29,365 nt of DNA from Pseudomonadota bacterium (lineage in GTDB: Bacteria > Pseudomonadota > Gammaproteobacteria > Burkholderiales > Burkholderiaceae_E): the NCBI GenBank assembly GCA_023388075.1, contig JAEWGX010000026.1:1-29365 (forward strand), read 5' to 3'. Both the position numbers and the translations under genes were made by a program. Position 1 is the first letter of the stretch. Each line of letters begins with the position of its first letter. This document shows positions 10,523 through 18,260 of the stretch, piece after piece. Under the pieces are notes generated by a model. That model was not told the origin of the DNA. It saw only the letters and a list, made by a program, of their open reading frames with translations, and did not search any database.

Positions 10523-11722
10523 ATGAAACTGTCCAACGGCCTCGCCCTCAACGGCCACCCCTCCGGCCGCCACTTCCTCCAGATCCCGGGCCCGACCAAC
10601 GTGCCGGACCGCATCCTGAGGGCGATGGACTATCCCACCATCGACCACCGCGGCCCCGAGTTCCAGCAGCTCGGCAAGTCGGTCCTCGCCGGAATCCGCC
10701 GGATCTTCCAGACCGCTTCACCGGTGGTGATCTACCCCGCCTCCGGCACCGGCGCCTGGGAGGCCGCGCTCGTCAACACCCTTTCGCCCGGCGATGCCGT
10801 GCTGATGTGCGAAACCGGCCAGTTCGCGGCGCTCTGGAAGCGGATGGCGGACCGGCTCGGGCTCGCCGTCGACTTCCTGCCGGGGGACTGGCGCCGCGGC
10901 GCCGATCCCGCGCTGATCGAGGAGAGGCTCGCGGCCGATCGCGCCCATCGCTACAAGGCCGTCTGCGTGGTGCACAACGAAACCGCCACGGGCGTCGCCA
11001 GCCGCATCCCGCAGGTGCGCGCGGCGATCGACCGTGCCGGGCACCCCGCCCTGCTGATGGTGGACACCATCTCGTCGCTCGCATCCATCGACTACCGTCA
11101 TGACGAATGGGGGGTGGACGTGAGCGTGGCCGGATCGCAGAAGGGCCTGATGCTGCCCCCGGGGCTCTCCTTCAACGCGGTCGGCCCCCGCGCGCTGGAG
11201 GCGGCCAAGACCGCGCGGCTGCCCCGCGCCTACTGGGACTGGGCCGACATGCTGGCGTCCAACGCCAACGGGTACTTTCCCTCCACGCCTGCCACCAACC
11301 TGCTCTACGGCTTGCACGAGGCGATCGCGATGCTGGAGGAGGAAGGCCTGGCCAACGTCTTCGCCCGCCACCGGCGCCTGGCCGAGGCGACCCGCGCGGC
11401 GGTGAACGGCTGGGAGCTCGAGATCCTCTGCGCCGAGCCGGCCGAGTACAGCCCGTCGCTCACGGCGGTCATGATGCCCGGCGGCAGCGGGGCGGACGCC
11501 TTCCGCAAGGTGGCGCTCGCGCGGTTCAACCTCTCGCTCGGCCAGGGGCTGGGACGCGTCGCGGACAAGGTGTTCCGCATCGGCCATCTCGGCGACTTCA
11601 ACGAGCTGATGCTGATGGGCACGCTCTCCGGGGTGGAGATGGCGCTCGGGCTCGCGGGCGTCCCCCATCGCAAGGGCGGCGTGCTGGCGGCGATGGCGCA
11701 CCTCGAGTCGACCGCGGCGTGA
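10523..11722 (+). CDS. Serine-glyoxylate aminotransferase-like class V aminotransferase
   Basis: 399 residues, the normal length for class V aminotransferases of the serine-glyoxylate (SgaA) / alanine-glyoxylate type. Landmarks are the N-terminal FLQIPGPTNVPDRILRAM, HRGPEF (42-47), YPASGTGAWEAAL, the cofactor aspartate Asp181 in LLMVDTISSLAS, and the PLP lysine Lys207 in SVAGSQKGLMLPPG. The family transfers the amino group of serine to glyoxylate, giving hydroxypyruvate and glycine, in the serine cycle or in glyoxylate detoxification. The ATG at 10523 begins MKLSNGLALNG, with only a weak purine tract (ACGGA) upstream. The gene is divergent from a GntR regulator and a 2-hydroxyacid oxidase, so glyoxylate made by the oxidase may be consumed here. 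Exact amino donor preference cannot be read from sequence. Confidence 0.92.
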   Translation: MKLSNGLALNGHPSGRHFLQIPGPTNVPDRILRAMDYPTIDHRGPEFQQLGKSVLAGIRRIFQTASPVVIYPASGTGAWEAALVNTLSPGDAVLMCETGQFAALWKRMADRLGLAVDFLPGDWRRGADPALIEERLAADRAHRYKAVCVVHNETATGVASRIPQVRAAIDRAGHPALLMVDTISSLASIDYRHDEWGVDVSVAGSQKGLMLPPGLSFNAVGPRALEAAKTARLPRAYWDWADMLASNANGYFPSTPATNLLYGLHEAIAMLEEEGLANVFARHRRLAEATRAAVNGWELEILCAEPAEYSPSLTAVMMPGGSGADAFRKVALARFNLSLGQGLGRVADKVFRIGHLGDFNELMLMGTLSGVEMALGLAGVPHRKGGVLAAMAHLESTAA

Positions 11723-11746
11723 CGGTCGGAGCCATGCCCGCCTGGT

Positions 11747-11782
11747 GAGGCGCCGACCCCGACAGGCTTCCCGGCGCGCCTC
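11747..11782. terminator. Inverted repeat between convergent genes, possible bidirectional terminator
   Basis: GAGGCGC at 11747-11753 is the exact complement of GCGCCTC at 11776-11782. An alternative inner stem, GCGCCG/CGGCGC, is also possible. It sits in the gap between the ends of the aminotransferase and regulator genes, where a shared terminator is expected. No T-run follows on either strand, so intrinsic termination is uncertain. Confidence 0.35.
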
Positions 11783-11783
11783 C

Positions 11784-12863
11784 TCAGCCTCCGGCCAACC
11801 CGGGGAACACGTCCCCCAGCAGGACGATCCCGCCCGGGCCTTCGGTGCGGTACCCGGGCAGGTGGTCGACCGCCGCCCGGTAGGCGTCGCTCGTCAGCAC
11901 GTCGATCGTCGCGCGAAGTGCCGGCGAGTCGGTGTTGCGTCGATGGCAGAGCAGCAGGTAGCGCTCGGTCGTCACCGGGACGAACTCGAGCCCGAAGCGC
12001 CGTGCCGGAACCTCGATGCCGAGCCCGACGTCGGCCATCCCACTGGCGACGAACGCGGCAACCGCGGCATGCGTGAACTCGAACTGGGCGTAGCCGTTGA
12101 CCCGATCGGCAGCCAGCCCCCGGTCCCGCAGCTCCAGGTCCAGCAACAACCGGGTACCGGATCCGGGCTGCCTGTTGATGAAGCGGACGTCGTCGCGCAC
12201 CAGGTCGTCGATGCCGTAGATGCGCTTGGGGTTGCCCGCGGCGACGATCAGTCCCTGGCGCCGGCTCACCACGAAGATGACGCGCTGCTCGCGCGGATCC
12301 AGCCAGGGCCGGTAGTGATCCACCACCGTCCCTTCGAAGCGGCCGACCGGCACGGGGAACCCGGCCACCTCGCAGGCACCGCTGCGCAGCGCGTCCAGCG
12401 CCTCGCCCGAGGCGCAGTACTTGATCGCGTGCGGCACCCCGCGCGCGATCAGGAACTCGTTCAGCGTCTGCACGGCGAAGCCGTGGCTCGCGTGGATGCG
12501 CAGCTGGGCCGACGACGCCGACAGCACGGCCCGGATCTCGCTGCCCACTTCCGAGGCGAGCGTATCCAGGGCAGGCGTGAGCCGCGCCCGGATCCGGCGC
12601 TCGGCCCATGCGATCCGCTCGCCCAGGGCGGTCAGCCGCGAGCCCCTGCCCCGGGCCTTGATCACCAGCGGCTCGCCGAACACGGCTTCCCCGGCCCGCA
12701 ACAGGTCCCATGCATGGCGATAGGACAGGCCACCGGCCGCGCACGCGGCCGCGAGGCTGCCATGCTCCTGGATCAGCACCAGCAGCGCGACGGTCCGGCC
12801 CGACAGCGCCGCGCCGTCGCGACGGCGAATGCAGAGTTGCGGATCGATCGAGACATCGAGCAT
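11784..12863 (-). CDS. ModE-like HTH plus periplasmic-binding-type domain regulator, probable regulator of the formate dehydrogenase operon
   Basis: 359 residues from an ATG at 12863, with GAGGAAA five bases upstream. The N-terminal winged helix (about 20-100) resembles LysR/ModE, with HGSLAAACAAGGLSYRHAWD then GRGSRLTALGERI. The C-terminal part (about 115-335) is a periplasmic-binding-like domain (PF12727 type), recognised by FINRQPGSGTRLLLD and ASGMADVGLGIEV. Proteins of this architecture often regulate molybdenum-dependent enzymes. In Cupriavidus the fds operon is preceded by a divergent regulator, fdsR. By position and domains this is its likely counterpart, but I leave the symbol empty because orthology is not proven. 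The effector could be formate, molybdate or a molybdopterin-related ligand. The intergenic region with fdsG is full of short palindromes suited to such a regulator. Confidence 0.88.
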   Translation of the reverse strand: MLDVSIDPQLCIRRRDGAALSGRTVALLVLIQEHGSLAAACAAGGLSYRHAWDLLRAGEAVFGEPLVIKARGRGSRLTALGERIAWAERRIRARLTPALDTLASEVGSEIRAVLSASSAQLRIHASHGFAVQTLNEFLIARGVPHAIKYCASGEALDALRSGACEVAGFPVPVGRFEGTVVDHYRPWLDPREQRVIFVVSRRQGLIVAAGNPKRIYGIDDLVRDDVRFINRQPGSGTRLLLDLELRDRGLAADRVNGYAQFEFTHAAVAAFVASGMADVGLGIEVPARRFGLEFVPVTTERYLLLCHRRNTDSPALRATIDVLTSDAYRAAVDHLPGYRTEGPGGIVLLGDVFPGLAGG

Positions 12864-12926
12864 CGGCTTTCCTCGAGCGGCCGGGAATCCGGCGGGCGGA
12901 CGCGCCGCCGAATGCCCACGTGCGCC

Positions 12927-12940
12927 GGTCGCATGCGACC
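12927..12940. promoter_or_regulatory. Perfect 14-bp palindrome near the regulator promoter
   Basis: GGTCGCATGCGACC is a perfect palindrome 64 bases upstream of the regulator start codon. On the minus strand TATTAT (complement of 12946-12951) is a plausible -10, with a poor -35 (GTCTGA, complement of 12969-12974) 17 bases further on. The palindrome would then cover the regulator's transcription start, a natural place for autorepression. Confidence 0.45.
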
Positions 12941-12959
12941 AGGGGATAATATGCGGACT

Positions 12960-12995
12960 GCCGCCTATTCAGACGGCGGCGACGCACATATTGTG
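12960..12995. promoter_or_regulatory. Two inverted repeats upstream of the fds promoter
   Basis: GCCGCC (12960-12965) and GGCGGC (12975-12980) form an inverted repeat with a nine-base centre. CACATATTGTG at 12985-12995 has CACA/TGTG arms around TAT and overlaps the proposed -35 element. A LysR/ModE-like activator or repressor could bind here, but this is inferred from position only. Confidence 0.4.
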
Positions 12996-13019
12996 ACCGG
13001 GGTATGCCCCGCGTATAGT
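12991..13019 (+). promoter_or_regulatory. Sigma70-type promoter candidate for fdsGBACD
   Basis: TTGTGA at 12991-12996 and TATAGT at 13014-13019 are separated by 17 bases, the optimal spacing. Transcription would start near 13026, leaving a leader of about 95 bases before fdsG. The spacer contains a GGGG-TATG-CCCC inverted repeat at 12999-13010. Confidence 0.55.
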
Positions 13020-13040
13020 TGCCTGACGGCCACGATATTT

Positions 13041-13079
13041 GTGCACTGCGCAGCCGATCTCGTGCACCGCGCGGCCGAT
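13041..13079 (+). repeat. 18-bp direct repeat with 21-bp period in the fds leader
   Basis: The 18 bases at 13041-13058 and at 13062-13079 agree at 16 positions. They start exactly 21 bp apart, or two helical turns. Both begin with the palindrome GTGCAC and end with GCCGAT. Related ATGCAC words recur at 13078 and 13092. The repeats could be tandem protein sites or could pair in the RNA leader. Confidence 0.5.
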
Positions 13080-13083
13080 GCAC

Positions 13084-13108
13084 TCCGGTCGATGCACTGA
13101 GGACCGGA
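13084..13108 (+). promoter_or_regulatory. Hairpin immediately before the fdsG ribosome binding site
   Basis: TCCGGTC at 13084-13090 pairs perfectly with GACCGGA at 13102-13108 across an 11-base loop. The Shine-Dalgarno AGGAG begins two bases later, at 13110. CTCC at 13083-13086 could instead pair with the GGAG of the ribosome binding site, so two exclusive structures are possible. Confidence 0.4.
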
Positions 13109-13121
13109 CAGGAGACCCAAG

Positions 13122-13643
13122 TTGACTCTCGACCTCGCCGCCCTCGACCAGGTACTGGAAGCCCATCGGGAACGCCCGGGAGGCCTGCTGCCGGCGCTGC
13201 ACGACGTCCAGGCGAGCTTCGGCTGCGTGCCGAAGGAAGCGGTGCCGCGAATCGCGGCGGCGTTCAACCTGTCGCGCGCCGAAGTCCACGGCGTGGTCAC
13301 GTACTACCACCACTTCCGCCAGTCGCCGCCGGGGCGGCATGTGATCAGGCTGTGCCAGGCCGAGGCCTGTCAATCGATGGGGGCGCAGGCGCTGCTTGAC
13401 CATGCGCGAAGCGCGCTCGGTGTCGAACCGGGCCAGACCACCGCCGATGGCACGGTCACGCTGGAGGTCGCCTACTGCCTGGGCCTGTGCGCGTCGTCGC
13501 CTGCCCTGCTGCTCGATGACGACGAGGCCGCCTGCGTGCACGGGCGGGTCACCCCGGCCGCGTTCGATGCGCTGGTCGCGTCGCTGCGGACCGTGGGCGC
13601 CGCCTCGGCGCCGGCGGCCGGGACGGTGGAGGGATCGCGATGA
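13122..13643 (+). CDS. fdsG: NAD-dependent formate dehydrogenase, gamma subunit (NuoE-like)
   Basis: 173 residues from a TTG start at 13122, chosen because AGGAGA lies seven bases upstream and the protein then begins MTLDLAALDQVLEAH; there is no ATG nearby. The subunit carries a 2Fe-2S cluster in a thioredoxin-like fold, homologous to the NuoE/24-kDa subunit of complex I, and relays electrons within the soluble formate dehydrogenase complex. Cluster ligands are Cys78 and Cys83 (LCQAEACQ) and Cys119 and Cys123 (CLGLC). The helical N-terminal part with LLPALHDVQASFGCVP and GVVTYYHHFRQSPPG is typical of the family. The stop overlaps the fdsB start (ATGA), indicating coupled translation. A short Ala-rich tail after about residue 160 is not conserved in the fold. 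Confidence 0.95.
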   Translation: MTLDLAALDQVLEAHRERPGGLLPALHDVQASFGCVPKEAVPRIAAAFNLSRAEVHGVVTYYHHFRQSPPGRHVIRLCQAEACQSMGAQALLDHARSALGVEPGQTTADGTVTLEVAYCLGLCASSPALLLDDDEAACVHGRVTPAAFDALVASLRTVGAASAPAAGTVEGSR

Positions 13644-15328
13644 ACGCGGTCGCGACTGCCGCCGCGGGGACGCCCCGCCGCCTCTACGTGCCGCGCGACG
13701 TGGCGGCGCTCGCGGTCGGCGCCGACACGGTCGCGACGGCGCTCGCCGCCGGCGCGAAACGGCGCGGCGTGCCGGTCGAGATCGTCCGGACCGGGTCGCG
13801 CGGACTGTTCTGGCTGGAGCCGCTGGTCGAATGCGACGGACCTGCCGGTCGCCTCGGCTTCGGGCCGGTGACGCCGGAAGCGGTCGAATCGCTGCTGGAT
13901 GCCGGCCTGCTCGAGGCGGGCGAAGGCGCCGTGTCGCATGCGCTCGCCCTCGGGCCGGTCGAAGACCTGCCCTACCTGCGCGCACAGCAGCGCCTGACGT
14001 TCGCGCGCATGGGCGTCGTCGATCCGCGGTCGATCGCCGACTATGCCGCGCACGACGGCTGGACCGGGCTGCGCCGCGCGCTCGCCCTGGCGCCAGCCGA
14101 GATCGTCACCGAAGTCCTGGAGTCGGGCCTGCGCGGCCGGGGCGGCGCCGCCTTCCCGACCGGCGTCAAGTGGCAGACGGTGGCGCAGGCCCCGCTGCGT
14201 CCGGCGGGCAGCGGGCCGGCGCCGCGCCGCTACGTGGTCTGCAACGCGGACGAGGGTGACTCCGGGACGTTCTCCGACCGGATGGTGATGGAGGGCGATC
14301 CCTTCATGCTGATCGAGGGCATGGCGATCGCCGGGCTTGCCGTGGGCGCGACCCAGGGCTATGTCTACATCCGCTCCGAGTACCCCCACGCGATCGCGAC
14401 GATGACCGAAGCGATCCGGCAGGCGACCGCGGCGGGCTGGCTGGGCGAGGACGTCGGCGGCAGCGGCCGCGCGTTCCACCTCGAGGTGCGCAAGGCCGCG
14501 GGCTCCTATGTGTGCGGCGAGGAAACGGCGCTGCTGGAAAGCCTGGAGGGGCGGCGCGGGCTGGTTCGCGCCAAGCCGCCGCTCCCGGCGCTCGTCGGCC
14601 TGTTCGGACAACCCACTCTCGTCAACAACGTGATCTCGTTCGCCGCGGTGCCGATGATCCTCGCGCGCGGCGCGGCGTTCTACCGCGATTTCGGCGTGGG
14701 CCGCTCGCGCGGCACGCTGCCGTTCCAGCTCGCGGGCAACGTGCGCCGCGGCGGGCTGGTGGAGCTCGCCTTCGGCGTGACCCTGCGCCAGCTCGTCGAG
14801 GATTTCGGCGGCGGGACGGCGAGCGGTCGGCCGGTCAAGGCGGTGCAGGTGGGCGGGCCGCTCGGCGCCTACCTCCCGCCGTCTCAGTGGGACGTGCCGA
14901 TCGACTACGAGGAGTACACCGCGATCGGCGCGGTGGTGGGCCACGGCGGCATCGTCGTGCACGACGACACCGCCAACCTCGCCGGCCTCGCGCGCTACGC
15001 GATGGAGTTCTGCGCGATCGAGTCGTGCGGCAAGTGCACGCCGTGCCGGATCGGCTCCACCCGTGGCGTCGAGGTGATCGACCGCATCGCGGCGTCGGCG
15101 CAGGCCCACTCGCGCGATGGCCAGGTCGCGCTGCTGCGCGATCTCTGCGATACGATGCTGCATGGCAGCCTCTGCGCGATGGGGGGGATGACGCCGTACC
15201 CGGTGCTCTCCGCCCTGGACCACTATCCGGAGGACTTCGGCCTGCCCGCGGCGGCGACGGTGCCGGCAGGTGCGCCGGCAGGCGCTAGGCCGGAGCAGAC
15301 TGGCGCAAGGCCGGGACAGACCGTTTGA
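13640..15328 (+). CDS. fdsB: NAD-dependent formate dehydrogenase, beta subunit (NuoF-like, FMN/NAD/4Fe-4S)
   Basis: 562 residues from an ATG at 13640 that overlaps the fdsG stop by four bases. It is the diaphorase subunit: it binds FMN and reduces NAD+ with electrons from formate. An N-terminal thioredoxin-like segment (about 12-110) precedes the NuoF core, the fused arrangement seen in FdsB and HoxF-type subunits. The FMN/NAD motif GRGGAAFPTGVKW starts at residue 166, and VVCNADEGDSGTFSDR and GAGSYVCGEETALL-like elements follow (here KAAGSYVCGEETALL). The 4Fe-4S ligands are in ESCGKCTPCRIGSTRG (Cys463, Cys466, Cys469), with a distal Cys in HGSLCAMGG. The C-terminal tail is rich in Ala, Pro and Gly. 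A spacer of 28 bases separates it from fdsA. A 627-residue antisense frame covers the gene and is not real. Confidence 0.96.
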   Translation: MNAVATAAAGTPRRLYVPRDVAALAVGADTVATALAAGAKRRGVPVEIVRTGSRGLFWLEPLVECDGPAGRLGFGPVTPEAVESLLDAGLLEAGEGAVSHALALGPVEDLPYLRAQQRLTFARMGVVDPRSIADYAAHDGWTGLRRALALAPAEIVTEVLESGLRGRGGAAFPTGVKWQTVAQAPLRPAGSGPAPRRYVVCNADEGDSGTFSDRMVMEGDPFMLIEGMAIAGLAVGATQGYVYIRSEYPHAIATMTEAIRQATAAGWLGEDVGGSGRAFHLEVRKAAGSYVCGEETALLESLEGRRGLVRAKPPLPALVGLFGQPTLVNNVISFAAVPMILARGAAFYRDFGVGRSRGTLPFQLAGNVRRGGLVELAFGVTLRQLVEDFGGGTASGRPVKAVQVGGPLGAYLPPSQWDVPIDYEEYTAIGAVVGHGGIVVHDDTANLAGLARYAMEFCAIESCGKCTPCRIGSTRGVEVIDRIAASAQAHSRDGQVALLRDLCDTMLHGSLCAMGGMTPYPVLSALDHYPEDFGLPAAATVPAGAPAGARPEQTGARPGQTV

Positions 15329-15356
15329 GAGCGGCGCTGCCGCCAAGGACACCACG

Positions 15357-18260
15357 ATGCTGCAAGCACGCGAACTGATCCGCGAACGCGACTACGGCAC
15401 GCCGCACGTCGCGGCCACCGAGACCGTGACATTGACGATCGACGGCCAGTCGGTGACGGTGCCGCGGGGCACGTCGCTGATGCGCGCGGCCGCCGAGCTC
15501 GGCGTCTCGGTGCCCAAGCTCTGCGCCACCGACAGCCTTGAGGCATTCGGGTCCTGCCGGCTGTGCCTGGTGGAGATCGACGGCCGGCGCGGTTATCCGG
15601 CCTCCTGCACGACTCCGGCCGAAGACGGCATGACCGTGCGCACGCAGTCGCCGAAGCTCGAGCAGCTTCGCCAGGGCGTGATGGAGCTCTACCTCTCCGA
15701 CCATCCGGCGGAGTCGGTGCTGCGCGACGACGGCAGCCGGGAGCTGCACGACATGGCGCGGTCGCTCGGCGTGACCGGGGTCCGCTACGGGCACGACGGC
15801 CACGCGGGCGCCAACCATCTGGACGCGCCCAAGGACGAATCGAACCCCTATTTCACCTTCGATCCGGCCCAGTGCATCGTCTGCAGCCGCTGCGTGCGGG
15901 CCTGCGAGGAGATCCAGGGCACCTTCGCGCTCACCATCAGCGGGCGCGGCTTCGAATCGCGCGTGTCGGCCGGCCAGGACGAGTCGTTCATGGCATCGGA
16001 ATGCGTGAGCTGCGGCGCGTGCGTCGAAGCCTGCCCCACCGGCTCGCTCCTGGAGAAGTCGGTGATCCAGGCCGGCCGTCCGGACCATTCGGTGGTCACG
16101 ACGTGCGCCTACTGCGGCGTGGGCTGCGGCTTCAAGGCCGAGCTGAAGGACGGCGAGGTGGTGCGGATGACGCCTTGGAAGGACGGCCGCGCCAACGAAG
16201 GCCACGCCTGTGTGAAAGGTCGCTTCGCCTGGGGCTACGCCACGCATCCGGATCGGATCACGCAGCCGATGATCCGCGAGAGGATCACCGATCCGTGGCG
16301 GGAAGTGAGCTGGGACGAGGCCTTCGCCTACGCCGCCGACCGCCTGCGCCGGATCCAGCAGAAGTACGGACGCGGATCGATCGGCGGCATCACCTCGTCG
16401 CGCTGCACGAACGAGGAGACCTACCTGGTCCAGAAGCTGGTGCGCGCCGCGTTCGGCAACAACAACGTCGACACCTGCGCCCGCGTCTGCCACTCTCCCA
16501 CCGGCTACGGGCTGAAGCAGACCCTGGGCGAGTCGGCCGGTACGCAGGATTTCAGCTCCATCGACCACGCCGACGTGATCGTGGTCATCGGCGCGAACCC
16601 GACCGACGGGCATCCGGTCTTCGCCTCACGGATGAAGCGCCGGCTGCGCCAGGGCGCGCGGCTGATCGTGGTCGACCCGCGGCGGATCGACCTGGTCAAA
16701 TCGCCTCACGTGCAGGCGGACCACCACCTCAAGCTCAGGCCCGGCACCAACGTCGCGATCCTCAACGCGCTCGCGCACGTGGTCGTCACCGAAGGGCTGG
16801 TGAACGAAGCCTTCGTGCAGGCGCGCTGCGAGGACCCTTCCTTCGCCGACTGGCGCGCGTTCGTCGCGCGCCCCGAGCATTCGCCCGAGGCGCTGGAAGC
16901 GGAGACCGGCGTGCCGGCCACCGAGGTCCGCGCCGCGGCGCGGCTGTACGCGCGCGGCCCGGATGGCGCGGGCGGGCACAACGCGGCGATCTACTACGGC
17001 CTGGGCGTCACCGAGCACAGCCAGGGCTCGACCGCGGTGATGGGGATCGCCAACCTCGCGATGGCCACCGGCAACGTCGGCCGCGTCGGCGTCGGCGTGA
17101 ACCCGCTGCGCGGACAGAACAACGTGCAGGGATCCTGCGACATGGGCTCGTTCCCTCACGAGCTGCCCGGCTATCGCCACGTCTCCGACAGCACCGTGCG
17201 CTCTCAGTTCGAGGCGGCCTGGAACGTCGCGATCGAGCCGGAGCCGGGACTGCGGATCCCGAACATGTTCGACGCCGCGCTGGCGGGCTCGTTCAAGGGC
17301 CTGTACTGCGAGGGCGAGGACATCGTCCAGTCCGACCCGAACACCCAGCACGTCGCCGCGGCGCTGATGGCCATGGAGTGCATCGTGGTCCAGGACATCT
17401 TCCTGAACGAGACCGCCAAGTACGCCCACGTGTTCCTGCCCGGCTCGTCCTTCCTCGAGAAGGACGGGACCTTCACCAATTCCGAGCGGCGGATCTCGCG
17501 GGTGCGCCGGGTGATGCCCCCGCTCGCCGGCCTGGCGGACTGGGAGGTCACGGTCCGGCTCTCCAATGCGCTCGGCTATCCGATGGATTATTCGCATCCG
17601 TCGGAGATCATGGACGAGATCGCCCGCCTCACGCCGACCTTCTCCGGCGTGAGCTTCGCCCGGATCGACGAGCTGGGCAGCGTGCAGTGGCCGTGCAACG
17701 ACACTGCGCCGGACGGCACGCCGGTCATGCACGTCGACAGCTTCGTCCGCGGCCTGGGCCGCTTCATGCTGACGCCGTACGTGGCCACCGGCGAGAAGGT
17801 GACGCGGCGATTCCCGCTGCTGATGACCACGGGCCGTATCCTGACCCAGTACAACGTCGGCGCGCAGACGCGACGGACCGAGAACGTACGCTGGCACGAC
17901 GAGGACCGCCTGGAGATCCATCCGCATGACGCGGAGGAGCGCGGCATCCGCGACGGCAGCTGGGTCGGCGTCAAGAGCCGGGCGGGTGAGACGGTGCTGC
18001 GCGCCGAGATCACCGACCGGGTCCAGCCCGGCGTGGTCTACACCACGTTCCACTTCCCCGAGTCGGGCGCCAACGTGGTCACCACCGACAACTCGGACTG
18101 GGCCACCAACTGCCCGGAGTACAAGGTGACCGCGGTGCAGGTGATGCCGGTCATGCAGCCTTCGGAATGGCAGCGCGAGTATCACCGCTTCGATCGCGTG
18201 CAGCGGGACCTGCTCGCGGCGCGGCTACCGGCCGGCAGCGACGCCGAGGTCACGCAGTGA
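15357..18260 (+). CDS. fdsA: NAD-dependent formate dehydrogenase, catalytic alpha subunit (Mo-bis-PGD, cysteine type)
   Basis: 967 residues, ATG at 15357. It oxidises formate to CO2 at a molybdenum bis-pterin guanine dinucleotide centre in the cytoplasm. The N-terminal 2Fe-2S domain has Cys56, Cys67, Cys70 and Cys84. The next clusters are at Cys173/176/179/183 (CIVCSRCVRAC), Cys216/219/222/226 (CVSCGACVEAC) and Cys250/253/257/285 (CAYCGVGC ... HACVKG). The Mo ligand is cysteine, Cys378 followed by His379 in CARVCHSPTGYG, so this is not a selenoprotein. The same number is known to me for the Cupriavidus enzyme. C-terminal molydop-binding domain elements are GRILTQYNVGAQTRRTE and TTFHFPE. The stop overlaps the GTG start of the next gene by four bases. 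A 788-residue plus-frame overlap and antisense frames are shadows. Confidence 0.98.
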   Translation: MLQARELIRERDYGTPHVAATETVTLTIDGQSVTVPRGTSLMRAAAELGVSVPKLCATDSLEAFGSCRLCLVEIDGRRGYPASCTTPAEDGMTVRTQSPKLEQLRQGVMELYLSDHPAESVLRDDGSRELHDMARSLGVTGVRYGHDGHAGANHLDAPKDESNPYFTFDPAQCIVCSRCVRACEEIQGTFALTISGRGFESRVSAGQDESFMASECVSCGACVEACPTGSLLEKSVIQAGRPDHSVVTTCAYCGVGCGFKAELKDGEVVRMTPWKDGRANEGHACVKGRFAWGYATHPDRITQPMIRERITDPWREVSWDEAFAYAADRLRRIQQKYGRGSIGGITSSRCTNEETYLVQKLVRAAFGNNNVDTCARVCHSPTGYGLKQTLGESAGTQDFSSIDHADVIVVIGANPTDGHPVFASRMKRRLRQGARLIVVDPRRIDLVKSPHVQADHHLKLRPGTNVAILNALAHVVVTEGLVNEAFVQARCEDPSFADWRAFVARPEHSPEALEAETGVPATEVRAAARLYARGPDGAGGHNAAIYYGLGVTEHSQGSTAVMGIANLAMATGNVGRVGVGVNPLRGQNNVQGSCDMGSFPHELPGYRHVSDSTVRSQFEAAWNVAIEPEPGLRIPNMFDAALAGSFKGLYCEGEDIVQSDPNTQHVAAALMAMECIVVQDIFLNETAKYAHVFLPGSSFLEKDGTFTNSERRISRVRRVMPPLAGLADWEVTVRLSNALGYPMDYSHPSEIMDEIARLTPTFSGVSFARIDELGSVQWPCNDTAPDGTPVMHVDSFVRGLGRFMLTPYVATGEKVTRRFPLLMTTGRILTQYNVGAQTRRTENVRWHDEDRLEIHPHDAEERGIRDGSWVGVKSRAGETVLRAEITDRVQPGVVYTTFHFPESGANVVTTDNSDWATNCPEYKVTAVQVMPVMQPSEWQREYHRFDRVQRDLLAARLPAGSDAEVTQ

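Noticed and set aside
6470..10648. Reading the GntR region and the oxidoreductase as one 1392-residue fusion protein
   Set aside because: The upstream part is an out-of-frame translation of the GntR gene. The GTGA overlap at 9589-9592 explains the junction as two genes.
15563..17929. 788-codon overlapping plus-strand frame within fdsA
   Set aside because: Arg/Pro/Gly-rich out-of-frame translation. fdsA on the same strand has all cluster and cofactor motifs.
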